64,000 nt of DNA from Lentzea pudingi (lineage in GTDB: Bacteria; Actinomycetota; Actinomycetes; Mycobacteriales; Pseudonocardiaceae). The notes beneath the pieces are model-generated. The model was not told the DNA's origin, did no database searches, and saw nothing but the letters and a program-made list of their open reading frames with translations. This document shows, in pieces, positions 41,670-50,519 of this stretch (the stretch's first letter is position 1; every line of letters begins with the position of its first letter). The stretch lies in contig NZ_BMNC01000014.1 of the NCBI RefSeq assembly GCF_014646255.1, positions 124,001 through 188,000 on the forward strand, read 5' to 3'. The position numbers and the translations under genes were made by a program.

Positions 41670-42217
41670 TCGACTCCCGCCAAACGAAGCCGCTCCTCCG
41701 TACGCTCGACTGCAGCAACCAACTCGGGCCTGGCCTGCAGGGCAAAGAACGTCACTAGGTCCTCTGACCCGTACCGCTTCTGAATCTCGTCAATCCTATC
41801 GTGCACGTTTGTCGTAGTACCATCCGGCGCTGTGGTCATGTCTGCCCACCACAGTATGTCTCGAACAATTCCGCCTTCGTCTGGCCAGGCCGCCAAATTC
41901 GCCGACATCCCCCGCAGCTCTGCTTCTAGATAGGCACACGAGTGATGCGCTACCAGCGCGCATAGCCTAGACGGTGCCCCAATACCACTCAGGTAGACCG
42001 CCCCATCTAGCGCGTGAAAACCAGTCCTGTTAACACCTGGCGCGTAACCGAGATCATGAGCAAATGCCGCCGCTTCCACGAGGTCGAATTCTTCGGCCGT
42101 GATAATCGACTGCGCAGCCCAAGTCCGCTTGGCCACCCCCTGCACATGCGCCCACCTTCTCGGCAACGCGCCAGGCAACAGATTCAACCCAAGCTCATGC
42201 ATCCAGCGACTTAGCAT
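41654..42217 (-). CDS. HD-domain phosphohydrolase
   Basis: 187 aa. His in RRWAHVQGVAKRTW, the HD pair at about 54-55 (AAFAHDLGYAP) and VAHHSCAYLEAELRG, with a later Asp in WWADMTT; these make the metal site of HD hydrolases. Possible nucleotide or (p)ppGpp-like phosphohydrolase. Often paired with Nudix and HTH genes in AICEs. Codon use shows slightly more A/T than the core AICE genes. Confidence 0.85.
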   Translation of the reverse strand: MLSRWMHELGLNLLPGALPRRWAHVQGVAKRTWAAQSIITAEEFDLVEAAAFAHDLGYAPGVNRTGFHALDGAVYLSGIGAPSRLCALVAHHSCAYLEAELRGMSANLAAWPDEGGIVRDILWWADMTTAPDGTTTNVHDRIDEIQKRYGSEDLVTFFALQARPELVAAVERTEERLRLAGVDYTAK

Positions 42218-42260
42218 GCACCCAGGCTATACACATTCATGACGTCACGCTACAGGATCG

Positions 42261-44396
42261 TCAATGTGCGTCTTCACCCAAGAGAAGGCCGATAAACTTC
42301 ATCACGTTCACTGTAGGTTCGCCCTGGACAATATCAGAGAAACCGACACCATACTTCGAGAGCACATCAGTGTCCAGGTAGTAATATGCACCACTCTTGC
42401 CGACAATCTTCAGCTCCTGCAGCTTTCCAAGGAACGCGATCCTGTCAGGATTGTTCTTAACGATTCCCTGATCAAGCTTCTCAGCGAAAACACTGGGGGC
42501 GTGCCCCAAACCCTGCTGAAAAACTCGAAGAATCGCACGCAGATCGACATATCGACCTTGCTCAATAAAGTACATTCCCTTGACGGGCTCTTTAAGGTAC
42601 TTACGAAGGGTCGGCCACGAGTGATCACCAACGACCTCAAAAGATCCCGGACGAGGGGCCTCGATACTCATTTTGCCATTAGGCACCGTTATTTTCGAGG
42701 CTCTAATTCGCGACGGCGGCTGCTTTTCACCCCTACTGGTGGGATCCACAGAAATGATGTCCGCCACAACTTCAAGTTCATTACAAACCAGCATTACTTC
42801 AGGGCCGAGCATGAAGCTTTCACCAGTCGCACCCATGACTATTCCGCCGTCGGTAATGACGATACCCCTCGACACGCGGTCAATCAATGGAAGTACTCCA
42901 GTGAGACCCACGACATCGAACGTAATCATACTTCTTCGCACCGAGTTGTGCCCTGCCAACATCAGCGCCGCATCTTCTCCAGATTGGAAGTAGGCGAACG
43001 AGTTTGGCGACATTCCGGCCATCGATTTTGCATGTGAACTCAGGATCAGAGGGACGAGGCTCTCTTCAAGAGCGACTGGATCGCTGTCATCTTCACCGCG
43101 CGTAAACTCGTAGACGAACTGGTAGAAGAACGGACCCACAGTCTTGACGCTCTCACGAGAGTTTGGCTTCAGCGAAGTCATACATCCGATGTCGACAGCA
43201 GCCTTGGCTTTGATATAATCGTCGAATACGACATTCACCGCACCCTTTCCAGCAATGAAGGGATGATCGGCAATAAACTGCACCGCATCCTTCTCATATG
43301 GCTCGCGGATCGACGGAGGCAAGGATGCCGGCAGACTGATGGCCAGGGCTAGACCCAGCCTGCGAGAAACCAGTCGAATGCTTTGCTCACTCGGGTTGTA
43401 CGCGCTTTCAGAGTCTCGCCACTCTTCGTGCGGGGAAACCATGGAAAGCAGCTTCTTGTTGACCTGAACTTGAAACTTTCCGTGCTCACGTTCCAAGAGG
43501 TTCGAAACAATCTTCAGCAGAACATTACGAGCCGTGAGCTTACTGCCGATTGACACACTTTGCTCCGCCTTTGGATTGCGTACCGCGATATATTCGCCCA
43601 GGACCGACAAGACCGGCGCATAGCCGAGAAAAGACTGGACCTCCAGCCAACGCTCCTTCAAATCATCCACCTCTGCCGTCAGCAGAGCTGAAGCAATCTC
43701 CTTCATTCTGAGATCGCGAAGGTCGTTAAGCGCTTCCATATTCCTGAGGGCGTGCCCATAATCTCGATCCGGAAAGAGTCGATCCTGATTTGCAATATAG
43801 GAGATGACAAAGCCGCACGCCTGCGAATGATCAAAGAACGCAATGGCTACAGATGAAAGCGGTGCTCCGCTTTCAGCAAAGAAGGTCCGCACGAGCTCAG
43901 CAGTATCAGGCCTGGAGAAAAGTATCACGTTGGGCGATGGAGATTCCGCAGCGCCGTCGGCAAGGCGTCGCACGTTCTCCAAGAACGCATAGAAGTTGGT
44001 CGTACCGGCCTTCAGATGCGCCTCGTCTAGCGCATCGACAATCACGCCAGCTCTACCAATGGCCACCTCGCTGAGGAAGTTTGACTCGAACCCCAGCGCA
44101 TCGTGAATAAGCCCAGAGAGTGAGTAAGAACCGACCTGAGCCTTGGCCGCATCAACCAGAGGCCAATTGAGCGCACTTGCCAAAGCCGTTGCTGCCGCTG
44201 TCTTTCCTACGGCTCCTGCGGCCTCGATCAGTACGACGCGCGCTCTATCTGCGGTATTTACATCTCTAAGTCCAGGCCAAACGTAGCCTTCAGGCTCCGA
44301 GGGAGAGACGTTTAGCGCTGTCACAGTTGGATCAGTCTTCTCGACCGGCTTCTCAATTCTTACAAGTTTCTCCATCAAATCGCTCAGACTCTTCAC
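42261..44396 (-). CDS. STAND/NACHT-like NTPase, candidate defence cargo
   Basis: 711 aa. P-loop GAVGKT (Walker A about 59-66, EAAGAVGKTAAATAL) and Walker B GVIVDALDEAHL (117-128), with the DxxDE pattern seen in STAND/NACHT ATPases. The rest has no recognised domain: helical middle, beta-rich 540-610 (IVITDGGIVMGATGESF), winged-helix-like end. Visibly AT-richer than every neighbour with many non-GC codons, the mark of recent acquisition. Lone cargo gene at the element's end, where defence genes usually sit. Effector domain not identified. Confidence 0.8.
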   Translation of the reverse strand: MKSLSDLMEKLVRIEKPVEKTDPTVTALNVSPSEPEGYVWPGLRDVNTADRARVVLIEAAGAVGKTAAATALASALNWPLVDAAKAQVGSYSLSGLIHDALGFESNFLSEVAIGRAGVIVDALDEAHLKAGTTNFYAFLENVRRLADGAAESPSPNVILFSRPDTAELVRTFFAESGAPLSSVAIAFFDHSQACGFVISYIANQDRLFPDRDYGHALRNMEALNDLRDLRMKEIASALLTAEVDDLKERWLEVQSFLGYAPVLSVLGEYIAVRNPKAEQSVSIGSKLTARNVLLKIVSNLLEREHGKFQVQVNKKLLSMVSPHEEWRDSESAYNPSEQSIRLVSRRLGLALAISLPASLPPSIREPYEKDAVQFIADHPFIAGKGAVNVVFDDYIKAKAAVDIGCMTSLKPNSRESVKTVGPFFYQFVYEFTRGEDDSDPVALEESLVPLILSSHAKSMAGMSPNSFAYFQSGEDAALMLAGHNSVRRSMITFDVVGLTGVLPLIDRVSRGIVITDGGIVMGATGESFMLGPEVMLVCNELEVVADIISVDPTSRGEKQPPSRIRASKITVPNGKMSIEAPRPGSFEVVGDHSWPTLRKYLKEPVKGMYFIEQGRYVDLRAILRVFQQGLGHAPSVFAEKLDQGIVKNNPDRIAFLGKLQELKIVGKSGAYYYLDTDVLSKYGVGFSDIVQGEPTVNVMKFIGLLLGEDAH

Positions 44397-45137
44397 TGCA
44401 CTCCCTCATTCGCTTGGACGGCCCAACGACTGACGGAACGATCACCACGTCGAGGCTAAGCAGTTGACAGCTCCGCAGTCATGCCCGCTCATTCGTAAGC
44501 AGACCGAGCTTCATTACTGACGTAGCCGAACCGTTGCCGAAATTCGCTCTACAGGATCAAGGCGCCGCCGCTGGCGGCGCGTGCGGTCTGGCGCTGCACC
44601 AGCATCCATCCCGGCACTCCCGGCATCCGCTTCGCTGCGCCGGTCGGCCGGGCGGCGCTGCGCGCCGGACATCAGGCGCCAGCTGACGGCCCACCTGATC
44701 CGAGCTTGATTCGTCCCCAGCTCCCTACGAGCGCCAGCACAGTCACCCAGGCCGGCTGTGCACGGCGCTCGACTGCCGCGACGGCTGCGCCGCCTTGCCA
44801 CCGATCAGGCCCACAGGCGAAGCCGCGGGAAGCCCCAACGAGCACCACGCCGAGCCACCCGACGCCACGAGCATGACAACGGCCGGCGACGCCGCGTCAA
44901 GGCTGGAACGAGTACCTTGACCCAACGCCACCGGCCGCGTTCGAGGCTCAGTGTCGGGATGATGGCAGGGGTGTGGGCGGGTCCAGAAGACCAAGATCAA
45001 CCCACACTTAACCCTCACAAAACGATGGTAAGCGTCGAGAAGCGACTGTCCACAGTGCTCAGATCAAGACGGCATCCGCGCAGGTAGTGAGCACTATCGA
45101 GGAAGATCGGCGAACAACGCCAAGCGAAGGCTCTTAC
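44397..45137. other. Non-coding right end of the AICE
   Basis: 741 bp with only shadow-type ORFs. AT-richer near the NTPase gene, then GC-rich with small hairpins (GCGCCGCCGC / GCGGCGGCGC type near 44560-44585). It includes the 45001-45023 repeat. May hold the NTPase promoter and attP arm sites. Confidence 0.6.
45001..45023. repeat. Candidate integrase arm-type site (right)
   Basis: Direct-repeat partner of 34194-34216 (21 of 23 positions match), 114 bp before the attR core. Confidence 0.55.
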
Positions 45138-45206
45138 TCTTCGGGTTCAGGGTTCGAGTCCCTGGCGGCCCACCAAACCCCCAGGTCACAGCCCTGGGGG
45201 TTTCGC
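45138..45206. repeat. attR of the AICE
   Basis: Copy of the tRNA-Lys 3' half and its terminator, 54 bp identical to attL, one substitution at 45192 that introduces a mismatch into the terminator stem, then 14 identical bases. Confidence 0.95.
45175..45203. terminator. Duplicated tRNA-Lys terminator in attR
   Basis: Same hairpin as 34148-34176 apart from G to C at 45192. Confidence 0.8.
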
Positions 45207-45252
45207 TTTGCAAGATCGCTGACACACCTTTGATGCGCCTACTCCCCAATTC

Positions 45253-45382
45253 TCAACTTCCGGCATCTCCCGGTTCGCCCTGCTCAAATCCCGTCGAGCG
45301 CCCCTCCAGCGCGTCAACGGCCTTCCGGTCAACCACCTTCCGGGCCAGGTAGGTGTCTTGAGTCATCGACGGCCAAGCGTGG
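45253..45382 (-). pseudogene. C-terminal relic of a second AICE integrase
   Basis: About 43 codons ending at the stop at 45253 read HAWPSMTQDTYLARKVVDRK, then AVDALEG, clearly homologous to the catalytic-Tyr end of the intact integrase but with many substitutions. Everything upstream of this is missing. It sits where an int gene stands relative to a tRNA-Lys att site, so an older element once occupied it. Confidence 0.9.
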
Positions 45383-45427
45383 GCGTCCGGGAGCCACGAC
45401 CTCGTCCCGCACCGCTCCCGGACGCCC
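45381..45427. terminator. Perfect 14-bp inverted repeat at the relic breakpoint
   Basis: GGGCGTCCGGGAGC and its exact complement, 19-nt loop. It begins where homology to the integrase ends; could be a terminator of the former neighbour or a junction left by the deletion. Confidence 0.55.
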
Positions 45428-45466
45428 GTCGTCCACCGACCAGCGCAGCCGCCGGGTTCTGGGGGC

Positions 45467-46693
45467 ATGCTGGCGGTTATGGATCGTGAGCATGACGTCG
45501 TCCTCTTCGGCGTCACCGGGTTCGTCGGGGCGCTGACTGCCGAACACCTGGCCCGGTACGCCCCTGCGGGCGTGCGGATCGCCCTGGCCGGGCGGTCGGC
45601 GGACAAGCTGGCCGCCACCCGGGCCGGGCTGCCTCCCGCGGCACGGGGGTGGCCGCTGATCGTCGCCGACTCGCGGGACCCGGCCGGGCTGGCCGCGCTC
45701 GCCGCGTCGACGCGGGTGCTGGCCACCACTGTCGGCCCGTACGCGCGCTACGGGTTGCCGGTCGTCGAGGCTTGCGCGCGTGCCGGCACGCACTATGCGG
45801 ACCTGACCGGTGAGGTGCTGTTCGTCCGCGCCGCGATCGACGCCGTGCACGAACTGGCCCTGGAGTCCGGCGCCCGGATCGTGCACGCCTGCGGGTACGA
45901 CTCGATCCCGTCCGACTTGGGCACGTTGATGCTGCACGAGCGGGCCGAGGCCGACGGCGCCGGCCAGCTCACCGATGTGCGGCTGGTGGCCACGGTCAGG
46001 GGCGGGTTCAGCGGCGGCACGATCGACTCGCTGCGGGCTCAGATCGAGGCCTACGAGAGCAACCCAGGTCTGCGGCGCGTCGCCGCGGACCCTCACGCGC
46101 TCAGCCCCGACCGCACCGCCGAGCCGACGCCGGGCCAGCCCCGTGACGCGGGGATACCCTCACGCGCCGCCGATGGCTCGTGGCATGCGCCGTTCGTCAT
46201 GGCGCCGTTCAACACGCGCATCGTGCGGCGCAGCAACGCCCTGCTCGACTGGGCCTACGGACCGGCGTTGCGCTACGGCGAGGTCATGGGCACCGGGTCG
46301 GGCGTTACCGGAGCGCTCGCCGCGGCCGGCATCACCGGTGGACTGGTCGGGCTGGTCGGCGCGATGTCGGTCAAGCCCGTCCGCGGCCTGCTCGACCGGG
46401 TGCTGCCCGCGCCTGGCACCGGGCCCAGCGAACAGACCCGCGCGAAGGGCTGGTTCCGCTCGGTGCTGCACGCCACCACCAGTTCGGGGCGCCGTTACCG
46501 GGCCACGGTCGCCGGGCCGGGCGATCCCGGCTACGCGGCCACGGCCGTCATGCTCGGGCAGAGCGCCCTCTGCCTGGCCCTGGACGACCTCCCGCAGCGG
46601 TCCGGCTCGCTCACACCAGCGACGGCCATGGGTCGGCCCCTGATCGACCGCCTCCGTGTCGCCGGCCACCGCTACGACGTCGTGGCCGTCTGA
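45467..46693 (+). CDS. Trans-acting enoyl reductase / saccharopine-dehydrogenase-like NAD(P) protein
   Basis: 408 aa. N-terminal Rossmann fold: DVVLFGVTGFVGALTAEHLA, then ALAGRS. TVGPYARYGLPVVEACA and HYADLTGE are typical of the family. Homologues in mycobacteria (Rv2449c/Rv2953 type) act as trans enoyl reductases in phenolic lipid synthesis or are of unknown function; no polyketide genes are nearby. ATG 45467 behind GGGGG; 45479 is an alternative. Confidence 0.87.
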   Translation: MLAVMDREHDVVLFGVTGFVGALTAEHLARYAPAGVRIALAGRSADKLAATRAGLPPAARGWPLIVADSRDPAGLAALAASTRVLATTVGPYARYGLPVVEACARAGTHYADLTGEVLFVRAAIDAVHELALESGARIVHACGYDSIPSDLGTLMLHERAEADGAGQLTDVRLVATVRGGFSGGTIDSLRAQIEAYESNPGLRRVAADPHALSPDRTAEPTPGQPRDAGIPSRAADGSWHAPFVMAPFNTRIVRRSNALLDWAYGPALRYGEVMGTGSGVTGALAAAGITGGLVGLVGAMSVKPVRGLLDRVLPAPGTGPSEQTRAKGWFRSVLHATTSSGRRYRATVAGPGDPGYAATAVMLGQSALCLALDDLPQRSGSLTPATAMGRPLIDRLRVAGHRYDVVAV

Positions 46694-46726
46694 TTCGCGT
46701 CGGTCGGTGCAGGCGAACACACCGGG

Positions 46727-48172
46727 TCAGTGCACCATCGCGTCACCAGACGAAGTAGCGCGGTTGGGCAGCAGCGCCGCGGCCACGATCGTCCCCACCG
46801 CCAGCACGGTGGCGATCACGAACGCCACCTTCATCCCGCTCAACTGCGCCGAGGCGGCGGCCGCGCCGTCGGCCACGAGAGAGCTGGATCGGGCCGACAT
46901 CACGGTCACGACCAGGGCGGTGCCCAAAGCTGCCGCCACCTGCTGCAACGTGCCGAGGATCGAGCTGCCGTGCGGGTACATGTCCGACGGCAGCGCGCCC
47001 ATGCCCAGGGTGAAGATCGGTGTGAAGGTCGCGGCCAGGCTCACCATCAGCAACGCGTGCAGGGCCAGGACCTGCCAGTACGGCATGGTCATCGAGACCT
47101 GGGTGAAGCCGGCCAGGGACAGCACGATGCCCACGGAACCGGGGAGGACCAGTGGGCGGCTGCCCAGGCGGTCGTAGATCCGGCCCACGGTGGGGCCGAG
47201 CAGGCCCATGGCGAGGCCGCCCGGCATGAGGAGCAGGCCCGTCTGCAACGGGGTGAGGCCTCGCAGGTTCTGCAGGTAGAGGGGCAGCAGGATCATCGAG
47301 CCCATCATGGCGAGGAACGCGATGCACATGAGGGCCAGCGCCAGCGCGAAGGTGCGGTGGGTGAGGGTTCGGAGGTCCATCAGCGGGGCGCCGGTGCGCT
47401 GCAGTTTGAGTTGGCGGAGCACGAAGAACGCGATGGTGGCTGCGCCCGCCACGACGATGCCGATGCTCGGACCCAGGTTGGAGTGGCCTTCGCCGAAGAG
47501 GCTCAGGCCGTAGACCAGGCCGCCGAAGCCCAGGGTCGCCATGGCGGCTGAGGCCCAGTCGAGGGTGCTGACCTTCGGTTCGCCGATGTTGTCGAGGTGG
47601 CGGAGGCCGAAGTACGTCACCGCGCCCGCGATCGGGAGGACCGCCACGAAGAGCAGGCGCCAGGAGCCAAGTTGCAGGATCAGGCCCGAGATGGCCGGGC
47701 CCATGGCCGGGGCCACCGAGATCGCCAGGGTCACGTTGCCCATCACTCGGCCGCGGTCCTGTTCCGGGACGACGGTCATGAGCGTGGTCATCAGGAGCGG
47801 CATCATCACCGCGGTGCCGGCGGCCTGCACGATGCGGCCCAAGAGCAGGATCGTGAACGTCGGCGCTGCCGCGGAGAGGGCGGTGCCGGCCAGGAAGACG
47901 CCCATGGCGATCGCGTAGCCCTGGCGGGTGGTCACTCGCTGCAGGAACCAGCCGGTGACCGGGATCACTGCTGCCATGGTGAGCATGAAGGCCGTCGAGA
48001 CCCACTGGGCGGCCTGTTCGGTCACGTGCATCGACTCCATCAGGCGTGGAATCGCGTTGATCATCAGGGTCTCGTTGAGGATCACGACGAACGTCGCCAG
48101 CACCAGAAGGCGCACCACCAGCGGTGTTTTGCCCGCTTGTGCGGTGGGTCGGTCTTGGATCGCAGCAGGCAT
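46727..48172 (-). CDS. MFS drug exporter, DHA2 (EmrB/QacA) family
   Basis: 481 aa, about 14 membrane helices. Motif C-like region AISVAPAMGPAISGLI and the opening LATFVVILNETLMINAIPRL typical of DHA2 antiporters. Proton-driven export of drugs or metabolites. Monocistronic; 188 bp from the divergent hydrolase. Confidence 0.92.
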   Translation of the reverse strand: MPAAIQDRPTAQAGKTPLVVRLLVLATFVVILNETLMINAIPRLMESMHVTEQAAQWVSTAFMLTMAAVIPVTGWFLQRVTTRQGYAIAMGVFLAGTALSAAAPTFTILLLGRIVQAAGTAVMMPLLMTTLMTVVPEQDRGRVMGNVTLAISVAPAMGPAISGLILQLGSWRLLFVAVLPIAGAVTYFGLRHLDNIGEPKVSTLDWASAAMATLGFGGLVYGLSLFGEGHSNLGPSIGIVVAGAATIAFFVLRQLKLQRTGAPLMDLRTLTHRTFALALALMCIAFLAMMGSMILLPLYLQNLRGLTPLQTGLLLMPGGLAMGLLGPTVGRIYDRLGSRPLVLPGSVGIVLSLAGFTQVSMTMPYWQVLALHALLMVSLAATFTPIFTLGMGALPSDMYPHGSSILGTLQQVAAALGTALVVTVMSARSSSLVADGAAAASAQLSGMKVAFVIATVLAVGTIVAAALLPNRATSSGDAMVH

Positions 48173-48360
48173 GTCAGGCCCTCACTCGGTTGCTGGCATC
48201 AGGTTCTTCGTGACACCGGGGAAGACCTGCAGCGTCGAAGGAACTCATCGGTACGCCCGAGTCTCCCTCATCGTCGCGGTGGTCTCATCCGGGTTTTTCG
48301 TCTACCTGTGCGTCGAACGGGCAGACCGGGAATCGACACCGAGCTCTCTAAGTTTTCGGC

Positions 48361-49413
48361 ATGGGGTTGATCGCGCAGTACGACGTGCCGGGTGTCCAGG
48401 TGGCCTTCCTCGCGGACGGGGAGATCCAGGGGAAGACCACGGACGAGGTGTTCCGTGTCGGGTCGATCACCAAGCTCTGGACGGCGACGCTCGTGCAGCA
48501 GCTCGTGGACGAAGGGGTGCTGGACCTCGACCAGCCGGTTCGCCGGCATCTGCCCACGTGCGGCCCGGCGCTCACCGCTCGTCATCTCCTCACGCACATG
48601 GGCGGCATCGCGCTCTCGACGGAGGACCAGGTCGTTCCGCCAGGCACGGTCCTCTCGTACTCCAACAGCGGGTTCGCGGTGCTTGCACGGCTGGTGGAAG
48701 CGGTGGGCGGTCGGCCGTTCGACGACGTGCTGCACGAACGGCTGGTCGAGCCGCTCGGGTTGCGGTCCGTGGTCACCGGGGTCGGTCACGGCACGGCGCC
48801 CGGTGCGTCGGACATCGCCATGAACGCGCGGGAGCTGCTCGAGTTCGTGAGGCTGCACCTCGACGACCCGAAGCTCGCGGTGTTGCGGGAGGTCCAGGTC
48901 GAAAACGTTCCCGACTTCGGCGGCGGGGTCGTCGGGTGGGGGCTCGGGTGGATGCTCTACCGGGACGGCGTGGTCGGCCACACCGGGGTTGCGAAGGGGC
49001 ACAAAGCTTATTTGCGCGTCGTTCCGGAATCCGGCACCGCGGTGGCCGTGCTGACCGACTGCGCAAACAGCGAAATGCTCGCGTACGAGGTCTTCACCGG
49101 GCTGTTGAAAGACGTCACGACGGAAGCGCCGCCCACACCCGCGGAGAACCCCGGGTCGATCGACGCGGCCCGGATGTGCGGCACCTACCGCAATCAGTGG
49201 TACGACATCACCCTGGAGGAAGAGGCCCTGATCTATCAGCCGCGTACGGATCTCGGCCAGCAGAAGAGGGTCGAGGTCGTGCGGCACGGCGACAGCTCAG
49301 TCATCACCGTCGAGCCCACGAACGGCGGCCATCAGGTGTTCTCGCTGGTAGGCGAGGACGAGGAAGGACGAGCGCGGTTCCTGCACAACGGGTCGGTGGC
49401 CTACCGGGTCTAG
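48361..49413 (+). CDS. Serine hydrolase, class C beta-lactamase-like (S12), cytoplasmic
   Basis: 350 aa without a signal peptide. SITK near residue 35, YSN (about 100) and HTG in VVGHTGVAKG; C-terminal about 80-residue beta domain. The short N-terminus relative to relatives suggests a cytoplasmic esterase or amidase. The TAG stop (49411-49413) lies within the TCTAGG target duplication of the IS481 insertion, so the reading frame is exactly preserved. Confidence 0.88.
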   Translation: MGLIAQYDVPGVQVAFLADGEIQGKTTDEVFRVGSITKLWTATLVQQLVDEGVLDLDQPVRRHLPTCGPALTARHLLTHMGGIALSTEDQVVPPGTVLSYSNSGFAVLARLVEAVGGRPFDDVLHERLVEPLGLRSVVTGVGHGTAPGASDIAMNARELLEFVRLHLDDPKLAVLREVQVENVPDFGGGVVGWGLGWMLYRDGVVGHTGVAKGHKAYLRVVPESGTAVAVLTDCANSEMLAYEVFTGLLKDVTTEAPPTPAENPGSIDAARMCGTYRNQWYDITLEEEALIYQPRTDLGQQKRVEVVRHGDSSVITVEPTNGGHQVFSLVGEDEEGRARFLHNGSVAYRV

Positions 49414-50402
49414 GTGTACTGACCTGAGAGGTTGGGAACGCGGCTGGCGGGTGGTAGGCCTGCGAGTGCGGTGTGGCCGCGGTGGTGATTGTAGGTGTGC
49501 AGCCATCGCGGTAGCTCGGCTCGTCGTTCGGTCTCGGATCGGTAGGGGCGGGCGTAGGCCCATTCGTCGAGCAGTGTGCGGTTGAAGCGTTCGACCTTGC
49601 CGTTGGTCTGTGGCCGGTAGGGGCGGGTGCGTTTGTGGGTGATGCCGGCGGCGGTGAGTGTGTCGTGCCAGAGCCGGGATTTGTAGCACGCGCCGTTGTC
49701 GGTCAGGACCCGCTCGACGGTGATGCCGTTGGTGGCGAAGAAGATCTGGGCTCGCTGCCAGAACGCGGCCGCGGTCTCCTTCTTCTCGTCGGGCAGGATC
49801 TCGCTGTAGGCGAGCCGGGAGTGGTCGTCCACGGCGTTGTGCAGGTAGCTGTAGCCGACGTGACTGCCGCCGTAGCGGTCGAGCTTCTTTCCCGGTGTGC
49901 GGGTGCGGTGACGCTTGCCGGCCTGACGGTCGGTGACCCGGTGCCCGCCGCCGTCGGGAATGTTGCCGAGCTTCTTGATGTCGACGTGCACCAGCTCGCC
50001 GGGCGCCGCGCGTTCGTAGCGGCGCACCGGCCGCGCCGTGGCCCGGTCGAGATATGTCAGGCGGGCCAGGCCGAACCGGGTCAGCACCCGGTGCACCGTC
50101 GAGGGCACCAGCCGCAGCAGGAACGCGATCCGCGCCGGCCCCCACCGCCGCGCCAGGCGGACCTTGATGATCCGACGTTCTGTCCGGGTCGGGGTGCGGC
50201 CCGGGCTCGTGTGCGGACGCGACGAGCGATCGACCATGCCCGGTTCCCCCTCGGCCCGGTAGCGGTCGGTCCATCGTTTCGCGGTGCTGACCGAGACCTG
50301 GAACCGTTCCGCGGCCCGCCGCAGCGGCCAGCCCTCGTCCACGACACACCGGGCCAGGCGCAGCCTGCCCACCGGAGTCAGCGGTGCGTTAGCGTGGGTC
50401 AC
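49410..50402 (-). CDS. IS481 family transposase
   Basis: 330 aa from GTG 50402. N-terminal HTH (PLRRAAERFQVSVSTAKRW), DDE catalytic core: Asp in VHVDIKKLG, Asp in VLTDNGACY, Glu in NGKVERFNRTL. The stop codon TAG (49412-49410) is supplied by the CTAG target sequence beyond the left inverted repeat, a known trick of this family. An upstream start at 50465 is possible but less likely. Confidence 0.95.
   Translation of the reverse strand: MTHANAPLTPVGRLRLARCVVDEGWPLRRAAERFQVSVSTAKRWTDRYRAEGEPGMVDRSSRPHTSPGRTPTRTERRIIKVRLARRWGPARIAFLLRLVPSTVHRVLTRFGLARLTYLDRATARPVRRYERAAPGELVHVDIKKLGNIPDGGGHRVTDRQAGKRHRTRTPGKKLDRYGGSHVGYSYLHNAVDDHSRLAYSEILPDEKKETAAAFWQRAQIFFATNGITVERVLTDNGACYKSRLWHDTLTAAGITHKRTRPYRPQTNGKVERFNRTLLDEWAYARPYRSETERRAELPRWLHTYNHHRGHTALAGLPPASRVPNLSGQYT
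49415..49440. repeat. IS481 left inverted repeat
   Basis: Begins TGTACTGACCTGAGAGGTTG; encodes the transposase C-terminus on the other strand. Confidence 0.93.
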
Positions 50403-50493
50403 GAGGGCCTCCGTCGGTCGGTGTAGACGTCGCAATCCACACCGAACCCGGAGGCCCTCCCTCATTCCAAGATCATCCGACTACGTGTCGAAC

Positions 50494-50519
50494 CGTTCGC
50501 AACCTCAGTGGTCAGTACA
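50494..50519. repeat. IS481 right inverted repeat
   Basis: Ends GTGGTCAGTACA; complementary to the left repeat apart from about four positions. Confidence 0.93.

Larger units (their letters stand above)
34111..45191. mobile_element. Integrated AICE (pSAM2-like), about 11 kb
   Basis: Bounded by 54-bp direct repeats of the tRNA-Lys 3' end. Modules: integration (int, xis), replication (RepSA-like HUH protein), transfer (TraB/FtsK-like, the only conjugation protein needed for double-stranded transfer in mycelia), a Pra-like activator, a Nudix protein like pSAM2 Pif, an HTH regulator, and cargo (HD protein, STAND-like NTPase). Genes from 40281 to 34223 run in one direction, nearly all overlapping or abutting. 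No truncation of core genes is visible, so it may be mobile. Confidence 0.93.
49415..50519. mobile_element. IS481-family insertion sequence, complete (1,105 bp)
   Basis: 26-bp imperfect terminal inverted repeats (49415-49440 and 50494-50519, 22 of 26 positions pairing) flank one transposase gene. The 6-bp target duplication TCTAGG at 49409-49414 and 50520-50525 fits the NCTAGN target of IS481. Intact and symmetrical, so recently active. Confidence 0.95.

Noticed and set aside
44514..45087. Three ORFs of 91-109 aa in the right end of the AICE
   Set aside because: Arg/Pro-rich translations on both strands, no ribosome site and no family.
34111..45191. Prophage interpretation of the integrated element
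   Set aside because: No capsid, portal, terminase or lysis genes; int-xis-RepSA-TraB set is that of an AICE.
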